Counted from the first letter of the stretch, positions 1 to 9,383 are shown. The stretch: 64,000 nt of DNA from Ancylobacter sp. Lp-2 (GCF_020523795.1 NZ_JAJALI010000006.1:62001-126000), one strand, 5' to 3'. Notes: generated by a model from the letters alone, not told the origin. Program-made: numbers and translations.

Positions 1-31
1 CGCGCTCCGGCACGCCGTCGGTTCCGCTCAC
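1..31 (-). CDS. possible 5' end of scpB (partial, runs off the window)
   Basis: A GTG codon overlaps the scpA TGA stop (GTGA) and opens a frame reading MSGTDGVPER to the window edge. In most bacteria scpB, the second kleisin-associated partner of SMC, directly follows scpA and is often translationally coupled to it, so position and overlap fit. Ten codons are too few to identify a protein; the call rests on gene order alone. Confidence 0.35.
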   Translation of the reverse strand, partial: MSGTDGVPER

Positions 32-834
32 GGCGCCGTCCCCGGCTCGCGCCCGCGGGGACGGACATAGATCGGCGCAAAGGCCTCGCCCTGCTGCAGG
101 TCGATCAGCCCCTCGCGCACCATTTCCAGCGTGGCGGAGAAGCTGGAGGCGAGCATGGTCGCCCGCATCTTCGGGTCGGCGAACCAGTCGAGCAGCAGGC
201 TGTCGAGCCGCGACCACTCGCCGGCCGGATGCAGCCGGCCGATCATCCGCTCCAGCCGCTCGCGCGCCTCGGCGAGCGGGATGACGTCGCGCGGCGCGAA
301 GCGCACCTGCGACAGCGCCATCTTCTGCCGCTGCGCGCCATAGGCGGCGAGCAAGTCGTACAACGTCGCCTCATAGATCGCCGGCGCCCCACCGATCAGC
401 GGCTCCGGTGCGCCGCGCGCGAACACGTCGTGGCCGATGCGGTCGCGGTTGGCGAGATGGCCGGCGGCGGCGCGGATGCGCTCCAGCCGTTCCAGCCGCG
501 CGGTGAGGTCCTGCGCGAGATCGGCGGCGCTCGGCCCCTCGGCCTTGGGCGGTTCCGGCAGCAGCAGCCGCGATTTCAGGAAGGCGAGCCAGGCCGCCAT
601 GACCAGATAGTCGGCGGCCAGTTCCAGCCGCACCCGGCGCGCCTCCTCGACGAAGCGCAGATATTGCTCGGCGAGTTCGAGGATAGAGATACGCGCCAGA
701 TCCACCTTCTGGGTGCGCGCCAGCGCCAGCAGCAGGTCCAGCGGCCCCTCGAACCCGTCGACATCGACGACGAGCGTACCCTCGCCCGGCATGCGGGCGT
801 CGTCCGCCTCGAAGGCGAGAGAGCTGGGTTCCAT
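28..834 (-). CDS. scpA: segregation and condensation protein A (kleisin), 268 aa
   Basis: ScpA is the kleisin that bridges SMC heads and, with ScpB, forms the chromosome-condensing SMC-ScpAB complex. The family's N-terminal signature is clear: a FEGPLDLLLALARTQKVDL segment near residue 24, followed by a helix leading to YLVMAAWLAFLKSRLLLP near residues 80-100. The C-terminal winged-helix part ends in a region reading IYVRPRG. I chose the ATG giving MEPSSLAF; the longer open frame upstream overlaps nagZ. It lies 32 bp after nagZ and immediately before a possible scpB, the usual alphaproteobacterial order. Confidence 0.95.
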   Translation of the reverse strand: MEPSSLAFEADDARMPGEGTLVVDVDGFEGPLDLLLALARTQKVDLARISILELAEQYLRFVEEARRVRLELAADYLVMAAWLAFLKSRLLLPEPPKAEGPSAADLAQDLTARLERLERIRAAAGHLANRDRIGHDVFARGAPEPLIGGAPAIYEATLYDLLAAYGAQRQKMALSQVRFAPRDVIPLAEARERLERMIGRLHPAGEWSRLDSLLLDWFADPKMRATMLASSFSATLEMVREGLIDLQQGEAFAPIYVRPRGREPGTAP

Positions 835-866
835 GGCGGGCCGTCGGTCGGTTTCAGGTTCAGCGT

Positions 867-1880
867 TCAGGACGCCGCGATCATACCCGAAAACGCAGCG
901 GATTCCTCGCGCGCCGCGACGGGTGCCGCCGGGCGCCAGCTGAGCGCCGCCGCGCAGCGCCGCGCCGCCTCTCCGGCGAGCAGCGGCGTATGCGAGGCCA
1001 CCTCGACCATCTCCTCCATGCGGCCATTGCAATGCAAGGCGAGGTCGCAGCCGGCGGCGAAGGAGGCGCGCGCCCGCTCGGCCAGCGAGCCTGACAGCGC
1101 GCCCATGGAGAGGTCGTCGCTCATCAGCGCGCCATCGAAGCCGATGAAGCCGCGGATTACCTCGTCGATCACCCGCTTCGAGGTGGTCGCCGGGGCATCA
1201 GGGTCGATGGCGGTGTAGACCACATGCGCGGTCATGCCGAGCGGCAGGTCCTTGAGCCGCCGGAATGCCTCGAAATCGGTGGCCTCCAGCTCGGCGCGGG
1301 AGGTCTCGACCACCGGCAGGCTCTCATGGCTGTCGGCGCGGGCGCGGCCATGGCCGGGAATATGCTTGAGGACGGGCAGCACGCCGCGCGCGCCCATGCC
1401 CTCGGCCACCGCACGGGCGAGCCGCGCCACCTGGGCCGGCTCGGCGCCATAGGCGCGGTCGCCGATGATGCCGTGGCCTTCCGGCAGCCGCAGATCGGCG
1501 CAGGGCACGCAATCGACATTGATGCCCAGCGCCGCGAGATCGTCGGCCATGGTGCCGGCATTGGCCCGCGCCGCGCCCTCGGCGGCGGCGTCGCCCGCCT
1601 CGGCCAGGGCGGCGAAGGTGCCGGCCGGCGGATAGGCCGGCCAATGCGGCGGACCGAGCCGCTGCACGCGCCCGCCTTCCTGGTCGATCAGCACCGGCGC
1701 GTCGGCGCGGCCGACCACAGCGCGGAACTCGGCGACCAGCGCCTTCACCTGCTCGGGCGTCTCGACATTGCGGCGGAACAGGATCAGCCCCCACGGCGCC
1801 GCCTCGGCGAAGAAGCGGCGCTCGTCAGGGGTGAGCACGAAGCCGGCGCAGCCGGCGATGAAGGCGCGGGGAGCGGTCAT
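867..1880 (-). CDS. nagZ: beta-N-acetylhexosaminidase NagZ, 337 aa
   Basis: A glycoside hydrolase family 3 cytoplasmic enzyme that removes N-acetylglucosamine from anhydromuropeptides during peptidoglycan recycling. Family signatures are visible: VLIDQEGGRVQRL near residue 80, the catalytic-loop motif KHIPGHG near residue 165, and MSDDLSMGAL carrying the catalytic aspartate near residue 245. The start is the ATG giving MTAPRAF, 14 bp downstream of the SPOR-gene stop. An upstream in-frame extension overlaps that gene and is unlikely. The length is normal for the family, and it is co-oriented with scpA and the SPOR gene. Confidence 0.95.
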   Translation of the reverse strand: MTAPRAFIAGCAGFVLTPDERRFFAEAAPWGLILFRRNVETPEQVKALVAEFRAVVGRADAPVLIDQEGGRVQRLGPPHWPAYPPAGTFAALAEAGDAAAEGAARANAGTMADDLAALGINVDCVPCADLRLPEGHGIIGDRAYGAEPAQVARLARAVAEGMGARGVLPVLKHIPGHGRARADSHESLPVVETSRAELEATDFEAFRRLKDLPLGMTAHVVYTAIDPDAPATTSKRVIDEVIRGFIGFDGALMSDDLSMGALSGSLAERARASFAAGCDLALHCNGRMEEMVEVASHTPLLAGEAARRCAAALSWRPAAPVAAREESAAFSGMIAAS

Positions 1881-1894
1881 GTTCGGCCCGGCGG

Positions 1895-3787
1895 TCAGAG
1901 ACGGGCGACGAAGCAGGAACCGCCCTGCGCCTTCAGCTGCTCGCACAGGTTCACCGCGTCGGCACGGTTGGAGAAGGCGCCGATCTGCGCGCGGTAGGTG
2001 GTGCCGCCGGTCGAGGACACGTCGCCGCGCCGCACCGAGGACGGCTTGCCGCCCAGAATGCTGGGATAGCGCGACAGCGCGTTGCGCAGCATCGCCTGCG
2101 CGTCCGCCTCGCTCGGCACCGAGCCGATCTGCACCACATAGGCGCCGTTGGCGGCCGGCACCGAATTCGCGGCCGCGTTCAGCGTCTGCGTCGGGGTCTG
2201 GGCCGGGGCGGCGGCAACGCGGGTCGGCGGCAGCGGCACGTTCGGCACGATGGACGGCGTGGCGGCCAGCGGCTGCGGATTGGTCGTGACCGGGGCGGCG
2301 GTGCCCGCGCTCAGCGCCACCGGCGCGGTGGCCGTTGGCTGTGGCGATTGCGGGGTGGCGGCCACGGCCCGCGACGGCGTCGGGGCGGGATCGCCCTCGA
2401 CGATGCTGCCGTCGGCGCGCACGGTGAGCGTGCGCACCCGCTTCGGCTCGGTGCCGTTCGGGGCGGTCGCGACCGGGGTGGCGCTCGGCGCCGGGGCGAT
2501 CACTCGCGGCTGCGGCTGGGCGGCCTGCGACATGTCGACCGGCTGCTCCTCGCTCGACACCACCTTCTCGCTACCGGTGGAGGCGGTACCGCCGACGCGG
2601 TCATAGATCAGCTTCTGTCCGTCGGAAACCGCTTCGGTGGTCTGGGTCGGCGCGGGCACCACCTTGTTGGGCGAGGGCTCGGCGCGGATCACCGGCGGCG
2701 CGCTGCCGCCAATGGTGCCGCTACTGCCGCCGCCGCGCAGCATGGCGTAGCCGCCGGCGCCGCCGAGCACCAGCACCGCCAGGGCAGCACCGGCCATCAG
2801 CAGCCGACGACGGCTGCGGCCGGATCCGGCCTCGGCAGGATGGCCATATTCTTCGTCGACCTCGTGGCCATAGCCCTCCTCCTCGCCGGAGGATCGGCCA
2901 TAGTCGTAGACGTCGTCGTCCCGGTCGAGGCCGAGATCGAAGGTGGCGTCGCGGTCCACCGGCGCCGGATTGGCGCGGCTCATCCAGCTCGGCGGCGGCG
3001 CCGCCTCGCCCTCGAAGGCCGGCTCGGCGCGGGCGGGCGCACGCGGTGCGGGAGACGCCATCGGCGCCGGCGCGGCGGGAGCGCGGGGCTCGACCATCGG
3101 CGCCCGAGCGACAGGGGCGGCTTGCGGGGCGACGGGCGCACGCGGAGCCGCCGGGGCAGGAGCCGCCGGGCGCGGCGCGACCGGGCTTGGCGCCTGGGCT
3201 TCGGCGCGCAGCGGCTCGGAACGCACGGGCGCGCTACGGACGGGCTCGGCACGCACCGGCGCGGCGGCGGGACGCACCGGCTCGCGCGCATAGGGATCGG
3301 TAGGCTGGGGCTGGGGCCGGCGCAGGGCGGGATCGACGGCGGGACGCTCGGCCATCTGGCGCTCGACACGCGGAGCCGGCGCCGCAGGAGCGCCGGCGGC
3401 GCGCTGGGCCGATTCGGTATAGACCTCGGCCGCCAGCGCGGCGAAGGAGCCGGGCGCCGGGCGCGACGGCGGCGCGGCGGGCGAAGGCGCCGCCGGGGAA
3501 GGCGCGCGCTGCGGCTGCGGGGCCGGCTGCGCCTGCGGACGCGCGGGCGGCGCCGGCCGGGGCTGGGGCTGGGGCGACTGAGACTGGGCCGGCTGAGACT
3601 GGGGCTGGGCAGCGGGGCGCGGCTGCTGGCGGGGCAGCTCGCGCATCAGCGCCGCGAACTCGTCCTCCTGCGCCATCATGCGGGCGAGTTCGGCCAGCGG
3701 ATCGGCGGCGGTGGACCGTCCCTCGGCCGGGCGCGGGGCGGAACCCGGATCGCTCTGCCGATAACGTGAAGTGCCGTCGTTGATCAT
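1895..3787 (-). CDS. SPOR-domain membrane protein, 630 aa
   Basis: An inner-membrane protein with a long Pro/Ala/Gln-rich N-terminal cytoplasmic region (about residues 50-270), an acidic stretch, one transmembrane helix near residues 329-350 after an RSRRR positive cluster, a Pro/Ala/Thr-rich periplasmic linker, and a C-terminal SPOR domain (about residues 548-630). The SPOR domain contains YVVQIGSVPSEADA and YRAQIGAFSNRADA. SPOR domains bind denuded glycan strands at division septa, so a cell-division or envelope role is likely. The low-complexity region explains the many long open frames on the other strand. It sits between argS and nagZ, an arrangement common in Rhizobiales. Confidence 0.9.
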   Translation of the reverse strand: MINDGTSRYRQSDPGSAPRPAEGRSTAADPLAELARMMAQEDEFAALMRELPRQQPRPAAQPQSQPAQSQSPQPQPRPAPPARPQAQPAPQPQRAPSPAAPSPAAPPSRPAPGSFAALAAEVYTESAQRAAGAPAAPAPRVERQMAERPAVDPALRRPQPQPTDPYAREPVRPAAAPVRAEPVRSAPVRSEPLRAEAQAPSPVAPRPAAPAPAAPRAPVAPQAAPVARAPMVEPRAPAAPAPMASPAPRAPARAEPAFEGEAAPPPSWMSRANPAPVDRDATFDLGLDRDDDVYDYGRSSGEEEGYGHEVDEEYGHPAEAGSGRSRRRLLMAGAALAVLVLGGAGGYAMLRGGGSSGTIGGSAPPVIRAEPSPNKVVPAPTQTTEAVSDGQKLIYDRVGGTASTGSEKVVSSEEQPVDMSQAAQPQPRVIAPAPSATPVATAPNGTEPKRVRTLTVRADGSIVEGDPAPTPSRAVAATPQSPQPTATAPVALSAGTAAPVTTNPQPLAATPSIVPNVPLPPTRVAAAPAQTPTQTLNAAANSVPAANGAYVVQIGSVPSEADAQAMLRNALSRYPSILGGKPSSVRRGDVSSTGGTTYRAQIGAFSNRADAVNLCEQLKAQGGSCFVARL

Positions 3788-3879
3788 GTTAACCGGACCT
3801 GTTGGCTGCGTGCGAACACCCGCCGGCAGGACCGGAGGCGCACTTTAGGAGAAGCGGAGCGAGACCTTACGCAACGCGC

Positions 3880-5646
3880 TCACCGCATTTCTTCGGGAGC
3901 ATCGACCCCGAGGATCGCAAGACCCGAGGCGATGATCAGCGCGACGGCGTGAACAAGCGCCAGCCGCGCATAAGTTGACTTTCGATCATCTTCGATAATG
4001 AAGCGTAAATGTGGCGCGTCTTTGCCGCGATTCCACTGCGCGTGCAGGCCGCTGGCGAGGTCGTAGAGATAGAACGCCACCCGGTGCGGCTCGCGCGCCG
4101 AGGCCGCCTGCTCGACGAGGCGGGGCCAGGCGGCGATCAGCTTGGCGAGCGCGACCTCGCCCTCGTCGCTCAGCCGCGCCAGCTCTTCGCCGGCGAACGC
4201 CGCCGGGTCGGCGGGCAGCTCCGGGAAGGCCGCGCGCGCGTTGCGCAGGATCGACGAGGCCCGCGCATGGGCGTACTGCACGTAGAACACCGGGTTGTCG
4301 CGGCTCTGCTCCATCACCTTGGCGAGGTCGAAGTCGAGCACCGCGTCGTTCTTGCGGTGGATCATCATGAAGCGCACCGCGTCGCGCCCGACTTCATCCA
4401 CCACTTCACGCAATGTCACGAAGGTGCCGGCGCGCTTCGACATCTTCACCGGCTCGCCATTGCGCAAGAGGCGCACCAGCTGGCAGATCTCGACGTCGAG
4501 GCTCCCCTCCCCGCCGGTCGCCGCCTTCACCGCCGCCTGCATGCGCTTGATGTAGCCGCCATGGTCGGCGCCCCACACGTCGATCATCGTGCCGAAGCCG
4601 CGATCGAACTTGTCCTTGTGATAGGCGATGTCAGCGGCGAAATAGGTGTAGGCGCCGTCCGACTTCACCAGCGGCCGGTCGACGTCGTCGCCGAACTGGG
4701 TGGCGCGGAACAGCGTCTGCTCGCGGTCCTCCCAGTCCTCCACCGGCGCGCCCTTGGGCGGCGGCAGGCGGCCGTCATAGACGAGGTCGCGGGCACGCAG
4801 ATCGTCCAGCAGCCGGTCGATGGTCGACGCATTGCCGCCGTTCCGCGCATGCAGCGTCCGCTCGGAGAAGAACACGTCGTGGCGGATGTTCAGCGCCGCG
4901 AGGTCGGCGCGGATCATGTCCATCATCTCGTCGATGGCGACCTTGCGCACCAGCGGCAGCCACTCGTCCTCGCTCTTGTCGAGGAGCGTCTTGCCGTATT
5001 TCACCACGAGGTCGCGTCCGACCGGCACCAGATAGTCGCCGGGATACAGCCCCTCGGGAATGGTGATGGTCTCGCCCAGCGCCTCGCGGTAGCGCAGATA
5101 GGCCGAGCGGGCGAGCACGTCGACCTGCGCGCCGGCGTCGTTGATGTAGTATTCGCGCGCCACCGCGAAGCCCGCGAAGGCGAGCAGATTGGCGAGCGCG
5201 TCGCCGAACACCGCGCCGCGGCAATGGCCGACATGCATCGGCCCGGTCGGGTTGGCGGAAACGTACTCGACGTTCACCGCCCGCGCCGTGCCCATGCCGG
5301 AGCGGCCGAAATCGTCGCCCTGCACCAGCGCCGCCGCGATCACCTGCGGCCAGAAGGCCGGCGACAGCGCGATGTTGATGAAGCCCGGCCCGGCGACGTC
5401 GACCCGCTCGACGTCTTTCACGGCCCGCAACTTGTCGGCGAGCTTCTCGGCCAGCTCGCGCGGCTTCAGGCCGGCGTCCTTGGAGAGCACCATCGCCGCA
5501 TTGGTGGCGAGGTCGCCATGGCTGGGGTCGCGCGGGGGCTCGACCACCACGCGTCGCGCATCGATGCCTCCCGGCAGCACACCTTCCGCCGCCAGCGATT
5601 CCAGCGCGGCGCGGACATGATCGGCGAAGAGGGCATAGAGGTTCAT
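3880..5646 (-). CDS. argS: arginyl-tRNA synthetase, 588 aa
   Basis: A class I aminoacyl-tRNA synthetase that charges tRNA-Arg. The N-terminal Arg-tRNA-synthetase domain contains [17 protein letters not shown]. The HIGH-type signature reads HVGH at residues 138-141, preceded by [11 protein letters not shown]. The KMSK loop reads VKMSKRAGT in the central region, and the C-terminal DALR anticodon-binding domain contains [16 protein letters not shown]. Length is normal. The start is the only ATG before the ANP region. It is transcribed from a roughly 430-bp spacer that contains a near-palindrome listed separately. Confidence 0.97.
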   Translation of the reverse strand: MNLYALFADHVRAALESLAAEGVLPGGIDARRVVVEPPRDPSHGDLATNAAMVLSKDAGLKPRELAEKLADKLRAVKDVERVDVAGPGFINIALSPAFWPQVIAAALVQGDDFGRSGMGTARAVNVEYVSANPTGPMHVGHCRGAVFGDALANLLAFAGFAVAREYYINDAGAQVDVLARSAYLRYREALGETITIPEGLYPGDYLVPVGRDLVVKYGKTLLDKSEDEWLPLVRKVAIDEMMDMIRADLAALNIRHDVFFSERTLHARNGGNASTIDRLLDDLRARDLVYDGRLPPPKGAPVEDWEDREQTLFRATQFGDDVDRPLVKSDGAYTYFAADIAYHKDKFDRGFGTMIDVWGADHGGYIKRMQAAVKAATGGEGSLDVEICQLVRLLRNGEPVKMSKRAGTFVTLREVVDEVGRDAVRFMMIHRKNDAVLDFDLAKVMEQSRDNPVFYVQYAHARASSILRNARAAFPELPADPAAFAGEELARLSDEGEVALAKLIAAWPRLVEQAASAREPHRVAFYLYDLASGLHAQWNRGKDAPHLRFIIEDDRKSTYARLALVHAVALIIASGLAILGVDAPEEMR

Positions 5647-5723
5647 GGCGGAAAGCTCCGAAACGGCCGGCCCGGATGGGCCGGGAGCCGGCTAGCGCAG
5701 ATCGGGGGGTAAGTCAAAAAAAC

Positions 5724-5741
5724 TAAGTCAGCGCTTACTTA
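5724..5741. promoter_or_regulatory. 18-bp near-palindrome upstream of argS (TetR-operator-like)
   Basis: The sequence TAAGTCAGCGCTTACTTA differs from its own reverse complement at only one base pair position per arm. It lies about 78 bp upstream of the argS ATG and follows another TAAGTCA 14 bp upstream. GC-centred palindromes with AAGTAAGC-type arms are typical of TetR-family operators. No TetR gene lies in the window. This is a sequence-based suggestion only. Confidence 0.35.
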
Positions 5742-5756
5742 CGGACCCGCTATCCG

Positions 5757-5855
5757 TTCTCCGTCATCCCCGGCGACCGCTGCCCGATCCGGGATCGCGC
5801 GGCAGGTGGAGGGCGATCCTCGCTCTCCGCCGCGCTCCGTCCGGGATGGCAGGCG
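5757..5855. repeat. intergenic GC-rich palindromic element (REP-like)
   Basis: The roughly 430-bp spacer between dgt and argS holds no convincing gene. This part has interrupted inverted repeats: a CATCCCCGG arm near its start, a GATCCGGGATC palindrome inside, and a CCGGGATG arm near its end. Its translation shadows (SRIGQRSPGMT on the minus strand) look like those produced by dispersed extragenic palindromes common in Rhizobiales. The rest of the spacer (about 5856-6077) shows nothing recognisable. One copy cannot prove that it is repetitive. Confidence 0.3.
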
Positions 5856-6077
5856 AAGCCTCGACACAATGGCCCGCGAGGCCCCCCAAGGCGAGCCCTC
5901 CTTGCCGCTTCTCGACGCGGAGAGGTGGCCCACCAAGCGGGTCGGCGAGGAGAGACACCGTTGGGAAGCATCGACGCCCCCTCAACCCGCCCTCTCACTA
6001 TCGGGGTGAGGGTCTCCCCTCCTCGCTTGCGCCTCTCAGGCTACGGCCTCGTTCGAAACGGCGGAGGTTCCCGCCCC

Positions 6078-7256
6078 TCACGCATTCCCGCCGTCGAACA
6101 GCCGCTCATGCTCGGCGAGCGCGTAGCGGTCGGTCTGGCCGGCGATGAAGTCGGCGATGCGCCGCGCCCGCCCGGCCTCGTCGCGCCCGTCCATGCCGGC
6201 GCGCCATTCCACCGGCAGGGTGAAATCGTCAGCCATGTAGGCGCCGAACAGGTCGCGCACCACCTGCCCCGCCGCCTCCATCTCCGCCATCACCCGCGGG
6301 TGGCGGTACATGCGCGGGAACAGGAAATCCTTGATCGCCCGCTCGCCCGTCGCCCGCTCCGCCGAGAAGCCGACCAGCGCCCGCCCCAGCCGGCGCACCG
6401 CGTCGGCGCTGTCCGGCTGCGCGTCCTCGACCCGCCGCCGCGTCTCGCCGACCACGTCCTCGATCAAGAGCGTGATCATCCGCCGGCCGATCTCGTGCAC
6501 CAGGCGCGAACCCGACAGCCCCGGCCAGTCGGCCGCGATGCCGGCGATCACCTCGCCGACCAGCGGCAGCGCCGCCAGTTCCTCCACCGTGAACATGCCG
6601 GCGCGCAGCCCGTCGTCGAGGTCGTGCACGTCATAGGCGATGTCGTCGGCGATGGCGGCGACCTGCGCCTCCGCCGAGGGCCAGCTCCACAGCCACAGAT
6701 CCTGCTTCTCGACATGCACGGCGATGGCATGCGCCAGCGGCTCGCGCCCCTCGCCGGTCAGCGGCCCGTTATGCTTGACGATGCCCTCCAGCGTCTCCCA
6801 GGAGAGGTTCAGCCCGTCGAAGCCGGGGTAGCGGTTCTCCAGCCGCGTCACCACGCGCAGCGACTGCGCATTGTGGTCGAAGCCGCCATAGTCGCGCATG
6901 CAGGCGTCGAGCACCCGCTCGCCGGCATGCGCGAAGGGCGGGTGGCCGAGATCGTGCGCCAGCGCCAGCGTCTCGGCGAGGTCCTCGTCGAGACCCAGCG
7001 CGCGGGCGATCGAGCGCGCCACCTGCACCACCTCCAGCGTGTGGGTCAGCCGGGTGCGGTAATGGTCGCCCTCATGATAGGTGAAGACCTGCGTCTTGTA
7101 GGCCAGCCGGCGAAACGCGCTCGAATGGATGATGCGGTCGGCGTCGCGACGGAAGGCGCTGCGCGAGCCGCTCGCCGGTTCCTCGACGAGGCGGCCACGG
7201 CTTTCCTCGGCGCGGGCGGCCCATGGGGCGCGTGGCTCGGCGGCGGCGAGCGCCAT
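6078..7256 (-). CDS. dgt: dNTP triphosphohydrolase (Dgt family), 392 aa
   Basis: An HD-superfamily hydrolase that removes triphosphate from deoxynucleotides, usually dGTP. The metal-binding HD motif is in [15 protein letters not shown] near residue 120, preceded by [15 protein letters not shown], and a further Asp pair appears in [15 protein letters not shown]. It follows the Dgt type that begins with a [16 protein letters not shown] segment. The length fits the alphaproteobacterial form. It is divergent from erpA, and the 94-bp spacer holds the erpA promoter. Confidence 0.93.
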   Translation of the reverse strand: MALAAAEPRAPWAARAEESRGRLVEEPASGSRSAFRRDADRIIHSSAFRRLAYKTQVFTYHEGDHYRTRLTHTLEVVQVARSIARALGLDEDLAETLALAHDLGHPPFAHAGERVLDACMRDYGGFDHNAQSLRVVTRLENRYPGFDGLNLSWETLEGIVKHNGPLTGEGREPLAHAIAVHVEKQDLWLWSWPSAEAQVAAIADDIAYDVHDLDDGLRAGMFTVEELAALPLVGEVIAGIAADWPGLSGSRLVHEIGRRMITLLIEDVVGETRRRVEDAQPDSADAVRRLGRALVGFSAERATGERAIKDFLFPRMYRHPRVMAEMEAAGQVVRDLFGAYMADDFTLPVEWRAGMDGRDEAGRARRIADFIAGQTDRYALAEHERLFDGGNA

Positions 7257-7285
7257 GCGCGGGTCTCCTCTGCGCGTTCGCCCCT

Positions 7286-7314
7286 TTGACTCGGCGGCGT
7301 CAGCACTTAACTAT
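7286..7314 (+). promoter_or_regulatory. candidate sigma-70 promoter of erpA-mtnN
   Basis: TTGACT is followed after 16-17 bp by TAACTA/AACTAT. The start codon of erpA is about 37 bp beyond the -10 element, which leaves a short leader. It lies in the dgt/erpA divergent spacer. Confidence 0.5.
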
Positions 7315-7350
7315 CAAGCCAGTCACATTCAACATCCGAAGGCCGCTCCG

Positions 7351-7716
7351 ATGGCTGACGCCTCTCTCGTTCCCTCCTCCGCCGCCGCCATCACCGATGT
7401 TGCGGTGACGTCGAGCGCCGCACGCCGCATCGCCGAGATCCTCGCCGGCGAGCCGGCCACCAGCATGCTGCGCGTCAGCGTGGAAGGCGGCGGCTGCTCC
7501 GGCTTCCAGTACAAATTCGACATCACCCGCGAGAAGGCCGAGGACGACATCGTCATCGAGAAGGACGGCGCCACGGTCGTGGTCGACCCGGTCTCACTGG
7601 AATACATGTCCGGCTCGCAGCTCGACTTTGTCGACGACCTGATCGGCGCCTCGTTCAAGATCAGCAACCCGCACGCCACCGCGTCGTGCGGCTGCGGCAC
7701 CAGCTTCGCGCTCTGA
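7351..7716 (+). CDS. erpA: iron-sulfur cluster insertion protein ErpA, 121 aa
   Basis: An A-type carrier (HesB/IscA family) that delivers Fe-S clusters to apoproteins. The three cluster-binding cysteines are present in the expected spacing: one in GGGCSGFQY near residue 49 and two in SCGCGTSFAL at the C-terminus. I chose the ATG giving MADASLVPSS because it follows the promoter-like elements; the frame stays open further upstream only inside the promoter and dgt. The stop overlaps the mtnN start (TGATG), so the two are translationally coupled. Confidence 0.95.
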   Translation: MADASLVPSSAAAITDVAVTSSAARRIAEILAGEPATSMLRVSVEGGGCSGFQYKFDITREKAEDDIVIEKDGATVVVDPVSLEYMSGSQLDFVDDLIGASFKISNPHATASCGCGTSFAL

Positions 7717-8477
7717 TGAGCCTCGCCGGGGGAAGGCGCGTCGGCGTGCTCTGCGCGCTTGAGCAGGAAGTCGCCTATCTCCTCGACAATATCGAGCATG
7801 GCGAGACCCACGAGACGGCGGGGATGGCGTTCCATACCGGCCGGCTCGACGGCGAAGCCGTCGTGCTGGCACGGGCCGGCATGGGCAAGGTCAATGCCGC
7901 CATCGCCACCACCCTGCTGATCGAGCGCTTCGGCGCCAGCGCGGTGATGTTCTCCGGCGTTGCCGGCGGGCTCGATCCGGCGCTCGCCATTGGCGACGTG
8001 GTGATCGCCGACCACGTCGTCCAGCACGATCACGGCTATGAGGGGCCGGACGGCTTCGTCGCCTACCAGCACGGCCATCAGCCCTTCTTCAACCCGTTCG
8101 AGGGGCTCGGCCTCTCGCTCGATCCCGCCCTTGCCGGGCGGATCGGCGCGGCTTTGGCCGATTTCGAGCTCTCCCCGCTCGCCGCCACTGGCGGCGCGGT
8201 CCCGCGTATCCATTTCGGCCGCGTGCTCACCGGCGACCAGTTCATCAATAATGAGCAGGTGCGCGAGGCGCTGTTCCGCGAATTGGGTGGCAAGGCCGTC
8301 GAGATGGAAGGCGCTGCCATGGCGCAGGCCTGCGCCGCCTTCGGCGTGCCCTGGGTGGTGATCCGCGCCCTGTCCGACCTCGCCGGGCACAAATCGCACT
8401 TCGACATCCACCGCTTCCTCGACGAAGTCGCGCGCTCCGGCGCCCTCATCGTGCGGCGGCTGCTGCCGGTGGTGTAG
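7716..8477 (+). CDS. mtnN: 5'-methylthioadenosine/S-adenosylhomocysteine nucleosidase, 253 aa
   Basis: A purine-nucleoside phosphorylase-fold hydrolase that cleaves MTA or SAH to adenine and the ribosyl thioether. It has the family start VGVLCALEQEVAYLLDNIE, FSGVAGGLDPALAIGDVVIAD in the middle, GDQFINN, the substrate-binding VEMEGAAMAQAC, and the catalytic Asp in IRALSDLAG. The ATG overlaps the erpA stop codon. An upstream in-frame start inside erpA is less likely. Pairing with erpA in one transcript is inferred from the overlap. Confidence 0.92.
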   Translation: MSLAGGRRVGVLCALEQEVAYLLDNIEHGETHETAGMAFHTGRLDGEAVVLARAGMGKVNAAIATTLLIERFGASAVMFSGVAGGLDPALAIGDVVIADHVVQHDHGYEGPDGFVAYQHGHQPFFNPFEGLGLSLDPALAGRIGAALADFELSPLAATGGAVPRIHFGRVLTGDQFINNEQVREALFRELGGKAVEMEGAAMAQACAAFGVPWVVIRALSDLAGHKSHFDIHRFLDEVARSGALIVRRLLPVV

Positions 8478-8479
8478 AG

Positions 8480-8496
8480 CCTGCCCACTGGGCAGG
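8480..8496 (+). terminator. short hairpin after mtnN
   Basis: CCTGCCC-ACT-GGGCAGG begins 3 bp after the mtnN stop, a perfect 7-bp stem. There is no T-tract, so it may be a weak terminator or a 3' stabilising stem. It lies between the mtnN end and the convergent small membrane gene. Confidence 0.4.
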
Positions 8497-8552
8497 ACCT
8501 CGCACGACGATCGAGGAGCGTGCTTCGACGAGCCGAGGCCGCCGCGCCGGGC

Positions 8553-8720
8553 TCAACGTCGGCGGGCCGCCAGCCGCTCGGCTATCGCGCCGCCGAATGC
8601 CGGCAGCACGCCGAACAGCAGCAATTGCGGCATGCCGGTTATCGCCAGCCCGGCGGACAGCGCGAAAGCCGCGACCAGCCCCAGCGCCACACCCACCACA
8701 TAGGTTCCATATCCGCCCAT
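8553..8720 (-). CDS. small membrane protein, 55 aa, unknown
   Basis: It starts at the ATG giving MGGYGTYVVG because an AAAGGAG ribosome site lies 8 bases upstream; a longer in-frame start lacks this. The product has two short hydrophobic stretches (about residues 5-25 and 30-45) ending in an EERL/RRR-type basic tail, so a small two-helix inner-membrane protein is likely. No family recognised. It is followed upstream on the same strand by another tiny membrane gene. Confidence 0.6.
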   Translation of the reverse strand: MGGYGTYVVGVALGLVAAFALSAGLAITGMPQLLLFGVLPAFGGAIAERLAARRR

Positions 8721-8808
8721 CCGCAGCGCTCCTTTCCCGTGTTCGTCCTCCACACCGCAGTCACCGGAGAATGCCCGTCGATCCCCCGCGGGATGATCGC
8801 CGCTCCGT

Positions 8809-8994
8809 TCAGCCCCGCGACGCCGACCGGCTGCCCCAGAAGAGGCTGGCGCCGGCGAGGGCCACTGCGTAGATCACGACCTGGTAGGGCTGCGTATTGG
8901 TCGACGGCGAGAATGTCTCGAACAGCCACCACATCGCGAAGCCGCCGGCCAGCGCGGCGGCGAACACCTTGGCGAATCTCGGCAGCAGCCGCAT
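8809..8994 (-). CDS. small membrane protein, 61 aa, unknown
   Basis: The ATG giving MRLLPRFAKVF is preceded by GAAAGG at a good distance, whereas the longer open frame upstream has no such site. It has two hydrophobic segments (about residues 8-25 and 37-53) and a conserved-looking WWLFETFSPS turn between them. The same layout as the next small gene suggests a pair of two-helix membrane proteins. No function can be assigned. Confidence 0.6.
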   Translation of the reverse strand: MRLLPRFAKVFAAALAGGFAMWWLFETFSPSTNTQPYQVVIYAVALAGASLFWGSRSASRG

Positions 8995-9194
8995 CGATTG
9001 CCTTTCGGAAGGACGGGCGTTGACCATAGGCCCGGCAGGCGCGCCGCCACAAGTCGGCGGACAGTCCCGCGGCCCCTCGGCAGCGGGCGCCGTCCTTACG
9101 CATCCCTTATCTCGCCAACGCCTCTTCCGCATCGAAAGTTGACGCGACATTCCCGACATTGGGGCACGGCCGATCCCGGCGAATGGAGCCCTCC

Positions 9195-9305
9195 ATGTTC
9201 ATGGCCACCTTGCGTTCGGTGCTGGCGCACCTGTTCCACAGCCTCGACCGCCAGCCGGACGACGGCGGCACCCCGGTCCACCATCCCGCGCGCGCCCGCC
9301 GGTGA
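9195..9305 (+). CDS. possible 36-aa ORF upstream of xthA
   Basis: A GGAG site 7 bases before an ATG opens a frame of 36 codons, beginning MFMATLRSVLAHLFHSL (an amphipathic helix) and ending in an arginine-rich tail. It ends 78 bp before xthA. It could be a short leader or chance; nothing identifies it. Confidence 0.25.
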   Translation: MFMATLRSVLAHLFHSLDRQPDDGGTPVHHPARARR

Positions 9306-9383
9306 GGGCGCGATTGCACCGCGCCGGCCGAGCCGGCATGCTGGCGCCGATTCAAGACCCGAGACAAAGCGGATATCTCGCGC

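Noticed and set aside
2148-3769. Long plus-strand frames opposite the SPOR-protein gene.
   Set aside because: They are the complement of its Pro/Ala-rich region; the minus strand has the SPOR domain, transmembrane helix and neighbours.
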